A stretch of DNA of 64,000 bases, taken from contig CANIAL010000002.1 of assembly GCA_947465395.1 (NCBI GenBank), forward strand, positions 1 to 64,000. Reading direction: 5' to 3'. Under the pieces are notes generated by a model, which worked only from the letters and a program-made list of their open reading frames with translations, did not search any database and was not told the origin of the DNA. This DNA is from Alphaproteobacteria bacterium. Its GTDB lineage: Bacteria; Pseudomonadota; Alphaproteobacteria; Micropepsales; Micropepsaceae. The stretch's first letter is position 1. Each line of letters starts with the position of its first letter. Made by a program: the position numbers and the translations under genes. Positions 17,365 to 24,431 of the stretch are shown piece by piece.

Positions 17365-17835
17365 ATGAATATCTCTGATCTGCTTGCTCCCGATGCGGTG
17401 CTTGTCTCCCTCAAGGTCCAGAGCCGCAAGCAGTTGCTGCAGGAACTGAGCGCGCGCGGGCATGCCAAGACCAGCATCGCCGAAAAGAAGATTTTCGAGA
17501 CCCTGAACGAGCGCGAAAAGCTGGGCAGCACCGGCGTGGGCGCAGGCATCGCCATTCCCCATGGCCGCATGGCCGGCGCCACTTCCATCACCGGCATCTT
17601 CGCCCGCCTGGAAACTGCCATTGATTATGAAGCCGTGGACGGCCAGCCGGTGGATTTGGTCTTCATGCTGTTGGCCCCGGAAGATGCGGGCGCCGATCAT
17701 TTGAAGGCGCTGGCCCGCGTCTCGCGCCTTTTGCGCAACCAGGCCACGTGCGAAAAGCTGCGCGCGGCTTCCAGTGCCGAGGCGCTCTACGCCATCCTCA
17801 CCGACAGCAACGGCTCGTCCAGCCAGGCCGCCTAG
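17365..17835 (+). CDS. ptsN: Nitrogen-regulatory PTS component EIIA-Ntr
   Basis: A 156-residue EIIA domain of the fructose/mannitol type. The phospho-acceptor is His66 in GIAIPHGRM, and the early block LAPDAVLVSLKVQSRKQLL is typical. The ATG at 17365 is preferred; a TTG one codon earlier is also in frame. In proteobacteria PtsN is a regulatory endpoint of the nitrogen PTS (EI-Ntr, NPr, EIIA-Ntr), acting on potassium uptake, sigma-54-related and envelope functions. The HPr, EIIA-Man and HprK of the same pathway are encoded at 49932-51126; ptsP is not in the window. Confidence 0.93.
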   Translation: MNISDLLAPDAVLVSLKVQSRKQLLQELSARGHAKTSIAEKKIFETLNEREKLGSTGVGAGIAIPHGRMAGATSITGIFARLETAIDYEAVDGQPVDLVFMLLAPEDAGADHLKALARVSRLLRNQATCEKLRAASSAEALYAILTDSNGSSSQAA

Positions 17836-18582
17836 TTATTTCTTGGCGGGCGCGGCGGCGGGCTTCTTGGCCGCTGCCTTTTTGGGTTCCGGCTTTTCCA
17901 CTTCGCCCACGATCGAAACCTTGTTGATCACCACCGGCGTGATCGGCGCTTCGCCGGGCATCGGGCCTGCGCCGCCCGTCGGCACCTGGGCGATGCGGTC
18001 CACCACATCCATGCCTTCCACGACCTGGCCGAACACGGCATAGCCGCTGCGGTTTTCGGTATCGTCCGTGTTCTGGTTCAAAGGCGGGTTGTCGCCCAGG
18101 CTGATGAAGAAGTCGGCACTGGCGCTGGTGGGCGCGTCGCCGCGCGCCAGGGCTGCTGCGCCGCGATAATTCTTCAGGCCGTTGTTGCCCTCGAACGCGA
18201 CGCCGCCGGGATGGATGAAGCGCGGCTTTCCCTGCGCGTCCCAGCTTCCCATCTGGATCACGAAATTCTTCACCACCCGGTAGAAGATGGTGCCGTTGTA
18301 ATGCTTGTCGCGCACATAGCTCAGCACATTGGCCGTGCTCTTGGGCGCACGCACGGCATCCAGCTGCAGGATGATGTCGCCCATGCTGGTGGCAATGCGG
18401 ATCTGCGGCCCGGTCATGGCGGGATTGGCGGGCGGGGCAGGTGGTGGTGGCGGCGCCGGCGGCGTGGCCGCATCGGCGGGCGCCGCAGTTGCATCAGCCG
18501 GTGCAGCAGGCGCCGCCTGGTCTTGAGCCATCACGGGCGCGGCAGACAACATCAGGACGGCGGCAAGAATAAAAGCGCGCAT
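17836..18582 (-). CDS. Secreted cyclophilin-type peptidyl-prolyl isomerase
   Basis: A 248-residue periplasmic PPIase. The ATG at 18582 begins a signal peptide (MRAFILAAVLMLSA, cleavage near VMAQ). An Ala/Pro-rich linker runs to about residue 58. The cyclophilin domain follows (DIILQLDAVRAPKSTANVLSY, GTIFYRVVKNFVIQMGS, ASADFFISLGDNP, YAVFGQVVEGMDVVDRI), and the tail is a Lys/Ala/Pro stretch. It catalyses cis-trans isomerisation of prolyl bonds during envelope protein folding. The next gene on this strand is separated by a terminator. Confidence 0.92.
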   Translation of the reverse strand: MRAFILAAVLMLSAAPVMAQDQAAPAAPADATAAPADAATPPAPPPPPAPPANPAMTGPQIRIATSMGDIILQLDAVRAPKSTANVLSYVRDKHYNGTIFYRVVKNFVIQMGSWDAQGKPRFIHPGGVAFEGNNGLKNYRGAAALARGDAPTSASADFFISLGDNPPLNQNTDDTENRSGYAVFGQVVEGMDVVDRIAQVPTGGAGPMPGEAPITPVVINKVSIVGEVEKPEPKKAAAKKPAAAPAKK

Positions 18583-18640
18583 GGTGATCCCCGAATTATG
18601 TGCTGCCAGCCTAACGCGGAATCGGGGGCAGCCAAACAAA

Positions 18641-18669
18641 AAAGCCGGAAGCGTTGCTCCCGGCTTTTT
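18641..18669 (-). terminator. Hairpin terminator after the DUF1150 gene
   Basis: A nine-base stem with one mismatch (GCCGGAAGC against GCTCCCGGC) and a GTT loop is flanked by A and T runs on both sides. It lies between the DUF1150 gene and the cyclophilin gene, both on the minus strand. Confidence 0.85.
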
Positions 18670-18691
18670 CCTGTCTCGATCGGCCTTGCGC

Positions 18692-18934
18692 TTAGTGGAG
18701 GCTCACCGGCGTCAGCTCATTCTGCAGCGCCGCGCCATAGGCGCTGTCATAGGCGTCCGTATAGCCCAGCACCGCGCCGTCCTCGGCATGCAGCACATAC
18801 AGCTTCACGCCCTGCGGCAATTCGATATTGGCGGGAATTAAGCCCAACCGGTGCGCTTCGGCGCTGCCCGTGGGCTTGATATAGGCGATCCGATTGGGGA
18901 CAGCCGCCGCCTCATTCTCGAAAAAATCATTCAT
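18692..18934 (-). CDS. DUF1150 family protein
   Basis: An 80-residue alphaproteobacterial protein of unknown function. The ATG at 18934 is chosen because GGAGAG lies seven bases before it and the conserved sequence begins MNDFFENEA. Blocks such as RIAYIKPTGSAE, LYVLHAEDGAVLGYTDAYDSAY and the leucine/proline-rich middle match DUF1150. In other alphaproteobacteria the gene is often beside an Hsp20-type chaperone gene, which is not seen here. No membrane segment or catalytic motif is apparent. Confidence 0.8.
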   Translation of the reverse strand: MNDFFENEAAAVPNRIAYIKPTGSAEAHRLGLIPANIELPQGVKLYVLHAEDGAVLGYTDAYDSAYGAALQNELTPVSLH

Positions 18935-19102
18935 GATGCTCTCCAGTCCCATTTTCCAACGCGGCAACCGATGCTTCGGTGCCGCCAACGCCCTCGAATT
19001 TAATTCCGCCGTGATGCCCCCACGATGGAACCATTGCCCGGTAACCGGTTGGGCCGTCCTATTGTTAAGAGATAATGCGGCTTTTAGGCGGTTCAAGTGG
19101 GC

Positions 19103-19432
19103 CTAAAGGGGGCGGTTGAGGCGGGCCAGGGCGGCATAGTCCGCCACGCTTTTCGGCACCACCCAGCCCGATATTTCCACCGTCCGGCCCGCGCCCGCAT
19201 CCGCTGCCGCCTGCACGGCCAAGGGCTTTGCGGCCCGGAGGCGCGCTGCCAGCCCAGGCGCCGTCTCGCGGGTTGTTTCGCCCAATGTCGCCGCCGCCTC
19301 GCGGTCCTGGACCTGGTCCAGCAGGTCGTCATAGGGCGTATCGGGATAATGCTTCATGCCAAAGCGCCAGACACCTGCGCCCAGCGCCAGCAGCGCCGCG
19401 CCCATGCCCGCCATGACATTGCGCCGGTTCAT
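19103..19432 (-). CDS. Small Tat-signal-like partner of the GMC oxidoreductase
   Basis: A 109-residue protein starting at ATG 19432, overlapping the GMC oxidoreductase stop by four bases. Its N-terminus MNRRNVMAGMGAALLALGAG has a twin arginine and a hydrophobic stretch, suggesting a Tat signal or an anchor. The rest (DLLDQVQDREAAA, VEISGWVVPKSVADYAALA) matches no family I can name. By position it resembles the small subunit that accompanies membrane-bound GMC dehydrogenases (gluconate 2-dehydrogenase subunit 3 type), but it is shorter than those. The role is inferred from coupling only. Confidence 0.65.
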   Translation of the reverse strand: MNRRNVMAGMGAALLALGAGVWRFGMKHYPDTPYDDLLDQVQDREAAATLGETTRETAPGLAARLRAAKPLAVQAAADAGAGRTVEISGWVVPKSVADYAALARLNRPL

Positions 19433-20928
19433 GCCGTCACCTTTTTCAGGTGATCGCCCAACTTCAGGGTCAGCGCCACCAGGTTCAGGGTGGGGTTTGA
19501 AGAGCCATAGGTGGTGAAGACCGAGCTTCCCGCCACGAACAGGTTGCCGATGCCATGCACCATGCTGTTGGCGTCCACCACGCCCGACTTCGGGTCGGCG
19601 CTCATGCGGGTGGTGCCCATGTGATGATTGCCCCAGTCCATCGCCGCCAGCCATTGCGCGCGGCTGTCATAGCTGAGGCGGATCATGCCCGTCTTTGCCG
19701 CCAGCAACTGGCGGCCAAGCTCGGCCAGGGTCAGCCGGAAATGGGCGAAATCGTCATCGCTGATGGTCATGTGCAGTTTGAGTCGCGGCATGCCCAGCGC
19801 ATCGCGCGCATCGCTTAATGTCAGCCGCCGCTCCGGGTCCGGTGTCATTTCCATGCCGCAGCCCAGCGACCAGGCCTTGGCGCGGCTTGCATCCACACCC
19901 AGCGCCTGGGCCGTGGCCACCACCGCGGCGGTGCCCAGTGTATCGAGTGGCGCGCCATTCTCCACCGTGGTCAGCGAACCGGCCACGCCTTGCGCCCGCA
20001 TGAAGCCGGCATCGGGCGACAGGGCGGCGCGCATGATCAAATCGGGATTGCCGGGCTGCGGCGTGGCGTTGGTGTAGATGGGGTCCAGCTTGCCATCGAA
20101 CACGACCATGGTGGCGACATCGCGGGGAATGGGATGGTCGGCGAAAAAACGCCCCACCATGTCATTCCCATTGCCAACGCCCGCCTTCATCACATCGTTG
20201 GACGCCAGCATCAGGCGCGCAATCTCGACCGCGCCCGCCGCCAGCACCACGAAGCGGGGCTTCACCATGAAGCTGTTGCCCGACAGCGTGGCCACCTCCA
20301 GCCGCTCCACTCTTTTGCCGTCCTTCGACAGGCGGATGGCGGTGACATTGGCCTGCATCATGGGCGTGATCTTGGGCGCGGCCTTCAGCGCAGCCGCGTA
20401 ACGGTCACCGAAATGGGTGGGCAGGGGGCTGTCTTTTGTCTTGGAGAACTGGAACCAGGTGGTGGAAACCCCGCCCGGCGCCAGCGGCAAGGGCGCGCCT
20501 TGCGCGCCTTTGGCATAGGCCCAGGACCCGCCCTCGATCAGTTCCTGTGCGCGCGGGAAATAGGGTTCCAGGTCTGACAGCGCAACCGGCCAGCCGGTAT
20601 AAGGCACGCCTTTGCGCGTTTCGAAATCAATCGCGTCCAGCGGGCGGCTCCAACCGCCCCAATGGTTGGTGGCGCCGCCCAGATAGCGCAGCCGCCCCGC
20701 GTCCAGCGGAACATAACGCACGCCCGTTTCCTCGCCCGCATACAGGGCCTGGGTCTTGGGATCGAAGCTGGTGCCGCCGGATTCCAGCAGCAGGATGGAC
20801 AGCCCGCTATCGGCCAGCGCCAGTGCCAGCGATATGCCCGCCGGGCCCCCGCCCACGATCGCCAGGTCGGGCGTCAGGATGGTGGCATTGGGAACGGAGC
20901 GGGCGTCCAAGAAAGCAGTCAAGAACAA
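19429..20928 (-). CDS. GMC-family FAD oxidoreductase
   Basis: A 499-residue flavoprotein. The FAD-binding Rossmann motif AIVGGGPAGISLALALADSG lies at about 24-43. The C-terminal GMC block has WGNHHMGTTRMS, MVHGIGNLFVAGSSVFTTYG and SNPTLNLVALTLKLGDHL, resembling fructose/gluconate/2-ketogluconate dehydrogenase large subunits. The substrate is probably a sugar or polyol. Translation probably starts at TTG 20928, preceded by AAGGACTC; a second in-frame TTG lies two codons on. It has no signal peptide of its own and overlaps the small Tat-like partner gene, which fits co-export, although that is inference. Confidence 0.85.
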   Translation of the reverse strand: MFLTAFLDARSVPNATILTPDLAIVGGGPAGISLALALADSGLSILLLESGGTSFDPKTQALYAGEETGVRYVPLDAGRLRYLGGATNHWGGWSRPLDAIDFETRKGVPYTGWPVALSDLEPYFPRAQELIEGGSWAYAKGAQGAPLPLAPGGVSTTWFQFSKTKDSPLPTHFGDRYAAALKAAPKITPMMQANVTAIRLSKDGKRVERLEVATLSGNSFMVKPRFVVLAAGAVEIARLMLASNDVMKAGVGNGNDMVGRFFADHPIPRDVATMVVFDGKLDPIYTNATPQPGNPDLIMRAALSPDAGFMRAQGVAGSLTTVENGAPLDTLGTAAVVATAQALGVDASRAKAWSLGCGMEMTPDPERRLTLSDARDALGMPRLKLHMTISDDDFAHFRLTLAELGRQLLAAKTGMIRLSYDSRAQWLAAMDWGNHHMGTTRMSADPKSGVVDANSMVHGIGNLFVAGSSVFTTYGSSNPTLNLVALTLKLGDHLKKVTA

Positions 20929-21032
20929 GAGTCCTTGTTTTTCAGACTGAGTTTAGGCGCGCATGGGCGAGGATGTCTTGTTGAAATGTATCGGAGTGCG
21001 CTGCCGCCGCTACGCGCCACGCACGCTGCGGG

Positions 21033-21085
21033 GCGGCCACGACGCTGCCGCTAGGCCGCTGATTCCCGCAGCGCAGCGTGGCCGC
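21033..21085. repeat. Inverted repeat downstream of tRNA-Ala
   Basis: GCGGCCACG at 21033-21041 pairs perfectly with CGTGGCCGC at 21077-21085. The pairing extends imperfectly inward through ACGCTGC and GCAGCG. On the minus strand it would follow the tRNA transcript and the larger inverted repeat at 21084-21162. Confidence 0.6.
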
Positions 21086-21162
21086 TTGGCTCCACCATTT
21101 CCGCCATGGGCGGTGGTGCGTGATGATCGGGGGTCGTGCGGGCGGAAATGGTGGAGCCAAGC
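21084..21162. repeat. 22-bp perfect inverted repeat containing the tRNA-Ala 3' end
   Basis: The arm at 21141-21162 contains the last bases of the tRNA T-stem, the 3' acceptor strand, CCA and eight trailer bases. The arm at 21084-21105 is its exact reverse complement, separated by 35 bases. A transcript reading out of the tRNA would be able to form a 22-bp hairpin that competes with the acceptor stem. Confidence 0.85.
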
Positions 21163-21224
21163 GGGATCGAACCGCTGACCTCCTGCATGCCATGCAGGCG
21201 CTCTCCCAGCTGAGCTATGGCCCC
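21149..21224 (-). tRNA. tRNA-Ala (anticodon GGC)
   Basis: A 76-base cloverleaf on the minus strand, with CCA encoded. The acceptor GGGGCCA pairs with TGGCTCC (one G-U). The D-arm has AGCTCAGCTGGGAGAGC, the anticodon stem CCTGC/GCAGG encloses ATGGCAT with anticodon GGC, and the T-arm is AGCGG-TTCGATC-CCGCT. It lies between the GMC gene and the TIGR02300 gene. Confidence 0.96.
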
Positions 21225-21267
21225 GAACCATGGACGGCCCGCCTGGTACGGGCCGCGAAAAACGTAA

Positions 21268-21774
21268 CTAGCCTTCGTCCTTGGCGATGCCCGGATCAAT
21301 GATCCCGGCGACATCGTCTTCTTCGTCCTCGACTTCGGCCAGAAGGCCGTCATCGGCTTCTTCTTCGTCTTCCTCGACTTCGATGTCCTCGATGGCGACT
21401 TCTTCGTCACCCTCGACAACGCTCATGCCCGATTCCGCTTCGGCTTCTTCTTCCTCGGCGGCTTCGTCTTCGTCTTCGCCCGTGGCGGCAACCACCAGCG
21501 GCGCTTCTTCTATGACTTCTTCTTCCTCTTCCTCGGCATCAGCCTCGGAATCCTCGTCCTCGTCGTCGGAATCCTCGTTCCCGGCTTCGGCGGCAACCAC
21601 CACGCCCGCGGCAGGCGCGGGTTCGGGCTGACGGCCGCGGCGCTGCTTGTAAAGCGCCTCCGGCTCGAAGGAAAAGGCGCATTTGGGGCATTCGATCGGG
21701 CGCTTGCCCAGATCGTAGAAGCGCGTACCGCAACTGGGGCAGCCGCGCTTTGTTCCAAGATCCGCCTTGACCAA
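21268..21774 (-). CDS. TIGR02300 family zinc-ribbon-like protein with acidic tail
   Basis: About 168 residues when started at TTG 21774, which gives the family N-terminus (VKADLGTKRGCPSCG); a GTG at 21822 in the same frame would add 16 residues. The N-terminal 40 residues carry two CxxC knuckles (CPSCG, CPKC) around FYDLGKRPIE, the hallmark of this alphaproteobacterial family. The remainder is a long, highly acidic low-complexity tail rich in Glu and Asp. It is divergent from aroA, with overlapping start regions. The function is unknown; the ribbon suggests nucleic-acid or protein contact. Confidence 0.8.
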   Translation of the reverse strand: MVKADLGTKRGCPSCGTRFYDLGKRPIECPKCAFSFEPEALYKQRRGRQPEPAPAAGVVVAAEAGNEDSDDEDEDSEADAEEEEEEVIEEAPLVVAATGEDEDEAAEEEEAEAESGMSVVEGDEEVAIEDIEVEEDEEEADDGLLAEVEDEEDDVAGIIDPGIAKDEG

Positions 21775-21859
21775 GGTTCTTGTTCCCGTGAAGAAAGGTT
21801 GTCGAAGGGGCGCGTTTGCCACGGTTGGCCCCGCCTGTAAAGGTCCCGCGAAGCCCTAT

Positions 21860-23209
21860 ATGTCCAGCCACGTGATACCTTCTTTGGCCGTCCCCCTCCG
21901 TGCCCGCCGCTCCGGCCCTTTAAAGGGCGTGGGCGCTGTTCCGGGCGACAAATCCATTTCCCAGCGCGCCCTGATCCTGGGGGCGCTGGCGGAAGGGCAA
22001 ACCACGGTTTCGGGCCTCTTGGAATCCCAGGATGTGCTGGATACCGCCCGCTGCCTGGCCGGTTTTGGGGCAGATTTGCGGCGGCAGGATACCGGCGCAT
22101 GGCAGGTCACCGGCACGGGCGTGGGCAAATGGCGCACCCCCGATGCGCCGCTGGATTTCGGCAATTCCGGCACCGGCTCGCGTCTTGTCATGGGGGCCAT
22201 GGCCACCACGCCCATCACGGCAGTGTTCACGGGCGACGCGTCCTTGATGTCACGGCCGATGGGCCGGGTGGTGCAGCCGCTGGTTCAGTTTGGCGCGCGC
22301 TATGAAGGGCAGGGCGAGAAAGTGCTGATGCCGCTGACCGTGCATGGCGCAGCGCATGCCAAAGCCGTAATTGCCGAAATCAAGACCGCTTCCGCCCAAG
22401 TCAAATCGGCGATGCTGTTGGCGGCATTGAACGCGCGCGGGAAGAGCATCATCGGCCAGACCAGCCTTACCCGCGATCACACCGAAAAAATGCTGACAGC
22501 ATTCGGCGCGGAAATATCCGTGACCCCGCAGGGGGCGGGCGAAATCATCACGCTCACCGGCCCCGCGCCGCTGAAAGGCTGCGCCGTGGAGGTGCCGCGC
22601 GATCCGTCCAGCGCCGCGTTCCTGATGGCCGCCGCGTTGATCGTGCCGGGGTCTGAGATCACGCTGCCCGCCATCCTGCTCAATCCCCGCCGCACAGGCC
22701 TGTTGCAGACCCTGATCGAGATGGGCGCTGATATCACCACCGCGAACAAGCGCAGCGGCGGCGGCGAAGAGGTGGGCGATCTCACCATCCGCCACTCCAA
22801 ATTGCGCGGCGTCACAGTGCCTGCCGCGCGCGCCCCATCCATGATTGACGAATATCCCATCCTGGCCGTGCTCGCCGCCTTCGCCGAAGGCGAAACCCGG
22901 ATGCTGGGTCTGGAGGAATTGCGGGTGAAAGAAAGTGACCGGCTTGCCGCCATCGCCGCCGGGCTTGCCGCCAATGGCGTTGCCTGCTCCATCACCGGCG
23001 ATGACCTGATGGTGCGCGGCATGGCTTCTGTCCCGGGCGGCGGCACCGTCATCACCCATATGGATCACCGCATCGCCATGAGCTTCCTCACCATGGGGCT
23101 CGCCTCGCAAAATCCCGTCACCGTGGATGATGTCGCCATGATCGCCACATCCTTCCCCACCTACCGCGATTTGATGCGCGGGCTGGGTGCCGCTATGGAA
23201 GCGGAATGA
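21860..23209 (+). CDS. aroA: 5-enolpyruvylshikimate-3-phosphate synthase
   Basis: A 449-residue EPSP synthase of the shikimate pathway, joining shikimate 3-phosphate and phosphoenolpyruvate. The ATG at 21860 gives the normal N-terminus; a longer in-frame start at 21767 overlaps the divergent gene. Motifs visible are VPGDKSISQRALILGALAEG, LDFGNSGTGSRLVMG, KSAMLLAALNARG and EELRVKESDRLAAIA. The GNSGTG segment (G-to-A site unchanged as Gly) plus ALILGALAEG suggests a class II, glyphosate-tolerant type, though that is a judgement from motif only. The stop overlaps the HNH-like gene by four bases. Confidence 0.95.
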   Translation: MSSHVIPSLAVPLRARRSGPLKGVGAVPGDKSISQRALILGALAEGQTTVSGLLESQDVLDTARCLAGFGADLRRQDTGAWQVTGTGVGKWRTPDAPLDFGNSGTGSRLVMGAMATTPITAVFTGDASLMSRPMGRVVQPLVQFGARYEGQGEKVLMPLTVHGAAHAKAVIAEIKTASAQVKSAMLLAALNARGKSIIGQTSLTRDHTEKMLTAFGAEISVTPQGAGEIITLTGPAPLKGCAVEVPRDPSSAAFLMAAALIVPGSEITLPAILLNPRRTGLLQTLIEMGADITTANKRSGGGEEVGDLTIRHSKLRGVTVPAARAPSMIDEYPILAVLAAFAEGETRMLGLEELRVKESDRLAAIAAGLAANGVACSITGDDLMVRGMASVPGGGTVITHMDHRIAMSFLTMGLASQNPVTVDDVAMIATSFPTYRDLMRGLGAAMEAE

Positions 23210-23640
23210 CTAGTGCTGTTCCCACTCTGCAAGACTATCAGTCGTACGGGGGTGGACACACCCATTTGCTTTGGAAGGCGGCGGGACCTGATTGGATATG
23301 TCCCTCCTGCTCGCGGACAAAATTTGAAATTCTCCGATGGACCAAACGGTTTCCTAAAAGTGAAAACCCTTTCTATGGTTGGATGGCGCCGCTTCATCAA
23401 CACCATGACCATTCCGGTCATCGCTTTCCCACAGCCCTCATTTGTGATCAATGTAATGCTGTCGATGGACAGGCAAAGCGAAGGTTGAATTTGCCGAAGA
23501 ATTTTTCATTTTCGCCTTCCGAAATAGCAAAATTTATTTGCTCAACCCCTCACTCGCCCCACAAAATAGATTTGATCAAGGCAATGGCTATTTATCGGGA
23601 TATAGCTTTAGAAAATCCCGATTTAGGGTATTCGTTATGA
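23206..23640 (+). CDS. HNH/endonuclease-VII-like small protein inserted in the aroA-cmk operon
   Basis: A 144-residue protein with two zinc knuckles (CPSC at 32-35, CDQC at 80-83) around HQHHDHSGH (64-72) and CNAVDGQAKR (83-92). The order CxxC, HxDH-G, LICxxCN-x-x-x-G is that of HNH nucleases of the phage endonuclease VII type. It is joined by ATGA overlaps to aroA before and cmk after, so it is translated within that operon. Its DNA is visibly more AT-rich than both neighbours, with codons such as AAA, TTT and ATA common, which suggests recent acquisition. The C-terminal third is helical-looking and unassigned. Nuclease activity is inferred, not shown. Confidence 0.75.
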   Translation: MTSAVPTLQDYQSYGGGHTHLLWKAAGPDWICPSCSRTKFEILRWTKRFPKSENPFYGWMAPLHQHHDHSGHRFPTALICDQCNAVDGQAKRRLNLPKNFSFSPSEIAKFICSTPHSPHKIDLIKAMAIYRDIALENPDLGYSL

Positions 23641-24305
23641 GCATCGTCATCGCCGTGGACGGCACCGCCGCCTCGGGAAAGGGCACCCTGGCCAAGAAGC
23701 TGGCGGCGCATTTCGGTTTCGCGCACCTGGATTCCGGGGCGCTGTATCGCCTCACCGCATTGGCGGTGATCGAAGCCAATGGCGATCCCAAGGCGGAAGC
23801 CGATGCCCTGCGCGGGGCGCAGACTCTCGATTTCAACCGCGCAGGCGATCCCAAGATCCGCACCGACATCGTGGGGCAGGCCGCGTCTTACGTTGCCGCC
23901 ATCCCGGCGGTGCGGGCGGCGCTCCTGGACTTCCAGCGCAGCTTCCTGGCCCAGCCTCCCGGCGGCAGCCCCGGCGCGGTGATGGACGGGCGCGACATCG
24001 GAACGGTCATTGCCCCCGACGCCACGGCCAAGCTCTACATTGATGCCCGTCCCGAAATCCGCGCCCGCCGCCGCTGGCAGGAGCTGAAAACCATGGGCAT
24101 CCGCCGGGAAGAGGGCGACCTGCTCAGGGAACTCAACGCCCGCGACGCCGCCGACAAATCCCGCCCGGTTTCGCCGCTTGTCCAGGCCCCGGACGCCGGC
24201 TTGCTCGACACCTCCGATTTGGGTATAGACGCCGCGTTCGCGGCAGCTCTGGACTTGGTTTCTCCAAAAATCGAGAGCGCGCTCAAGGACCGCCAAAGGG
24301 GCTAA
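23637..24305 (+). CDS. cmk: Cytidylate kinase
   Basis: A 222-residue kinase phosphorylating CMP and dCMP. The ATG at 23637 begins MSIVIAVDG; a longer frame start at 23538 lies inside the HNH-like gene and is rejected. The P-loop is GTAASGKGTLAKKLA (about 9-23). The CMP-binding region shows HLDSGALYRLTALA and VMDGRDIGTVIAPDA, and the lid has RARRRWQELK. The gene overlaps the preceding gene by four bases and precedes rpsA, an order conserved in proteobacteria. Confidence 0.95.
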   Translation: MSIVIAVDGTAASGKGTLAKKLAAHFGFAHLDSGALYRLTALAVIEANGDPKAEADALRGAQTLDFNRAGDPKIRTDIVGQAASYVAAIPAVRAALLDFQRSFLAQPPGGSPGAVMDGRDIGTVIAPDATAKLYIDARPEIRARRRWQELKTMGIRREEGDLLRELNARDAADKSRPVSPLVQAPDAGLLDTSDLGIDAAFAAALDLVSPKIESALKDRQRG

Positions 24306-24356
24306 AGGAGGCCCGGCGGCTTTCGGGCAGTCCGCTTACCGAACCCATCCACCAAT

Positions 24357-24377
24357 CGCCCGGGCACCCGCCCGGGA
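24357..24377 (+). promoter_or_regulatory. Hairpin in the rpsA leader
   Basis: CCCGGGC pairs with GCCCGGG across an ACCC loop, about 55 bases before the rpsA start. There is no T-run after it. It may be a leader structure for S1 autoregulation or a simple stalling hairpin; no known riboswitch consensus is recognised. Confidence 0.4.
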
Positions 24378-24431
24378 AGTCCACTGTCCCTATGGGGCGG
24401 CTTGGCATTGCATCAACGTCACAGGAAACAC

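Noticed and set aside
21084-21162. An attachment site of an integrated element at tRNA-Ala
   Set aside because: Attachment duplications are direct repeats beside an integrase. This copy is inverted, and no integrase is in the window.
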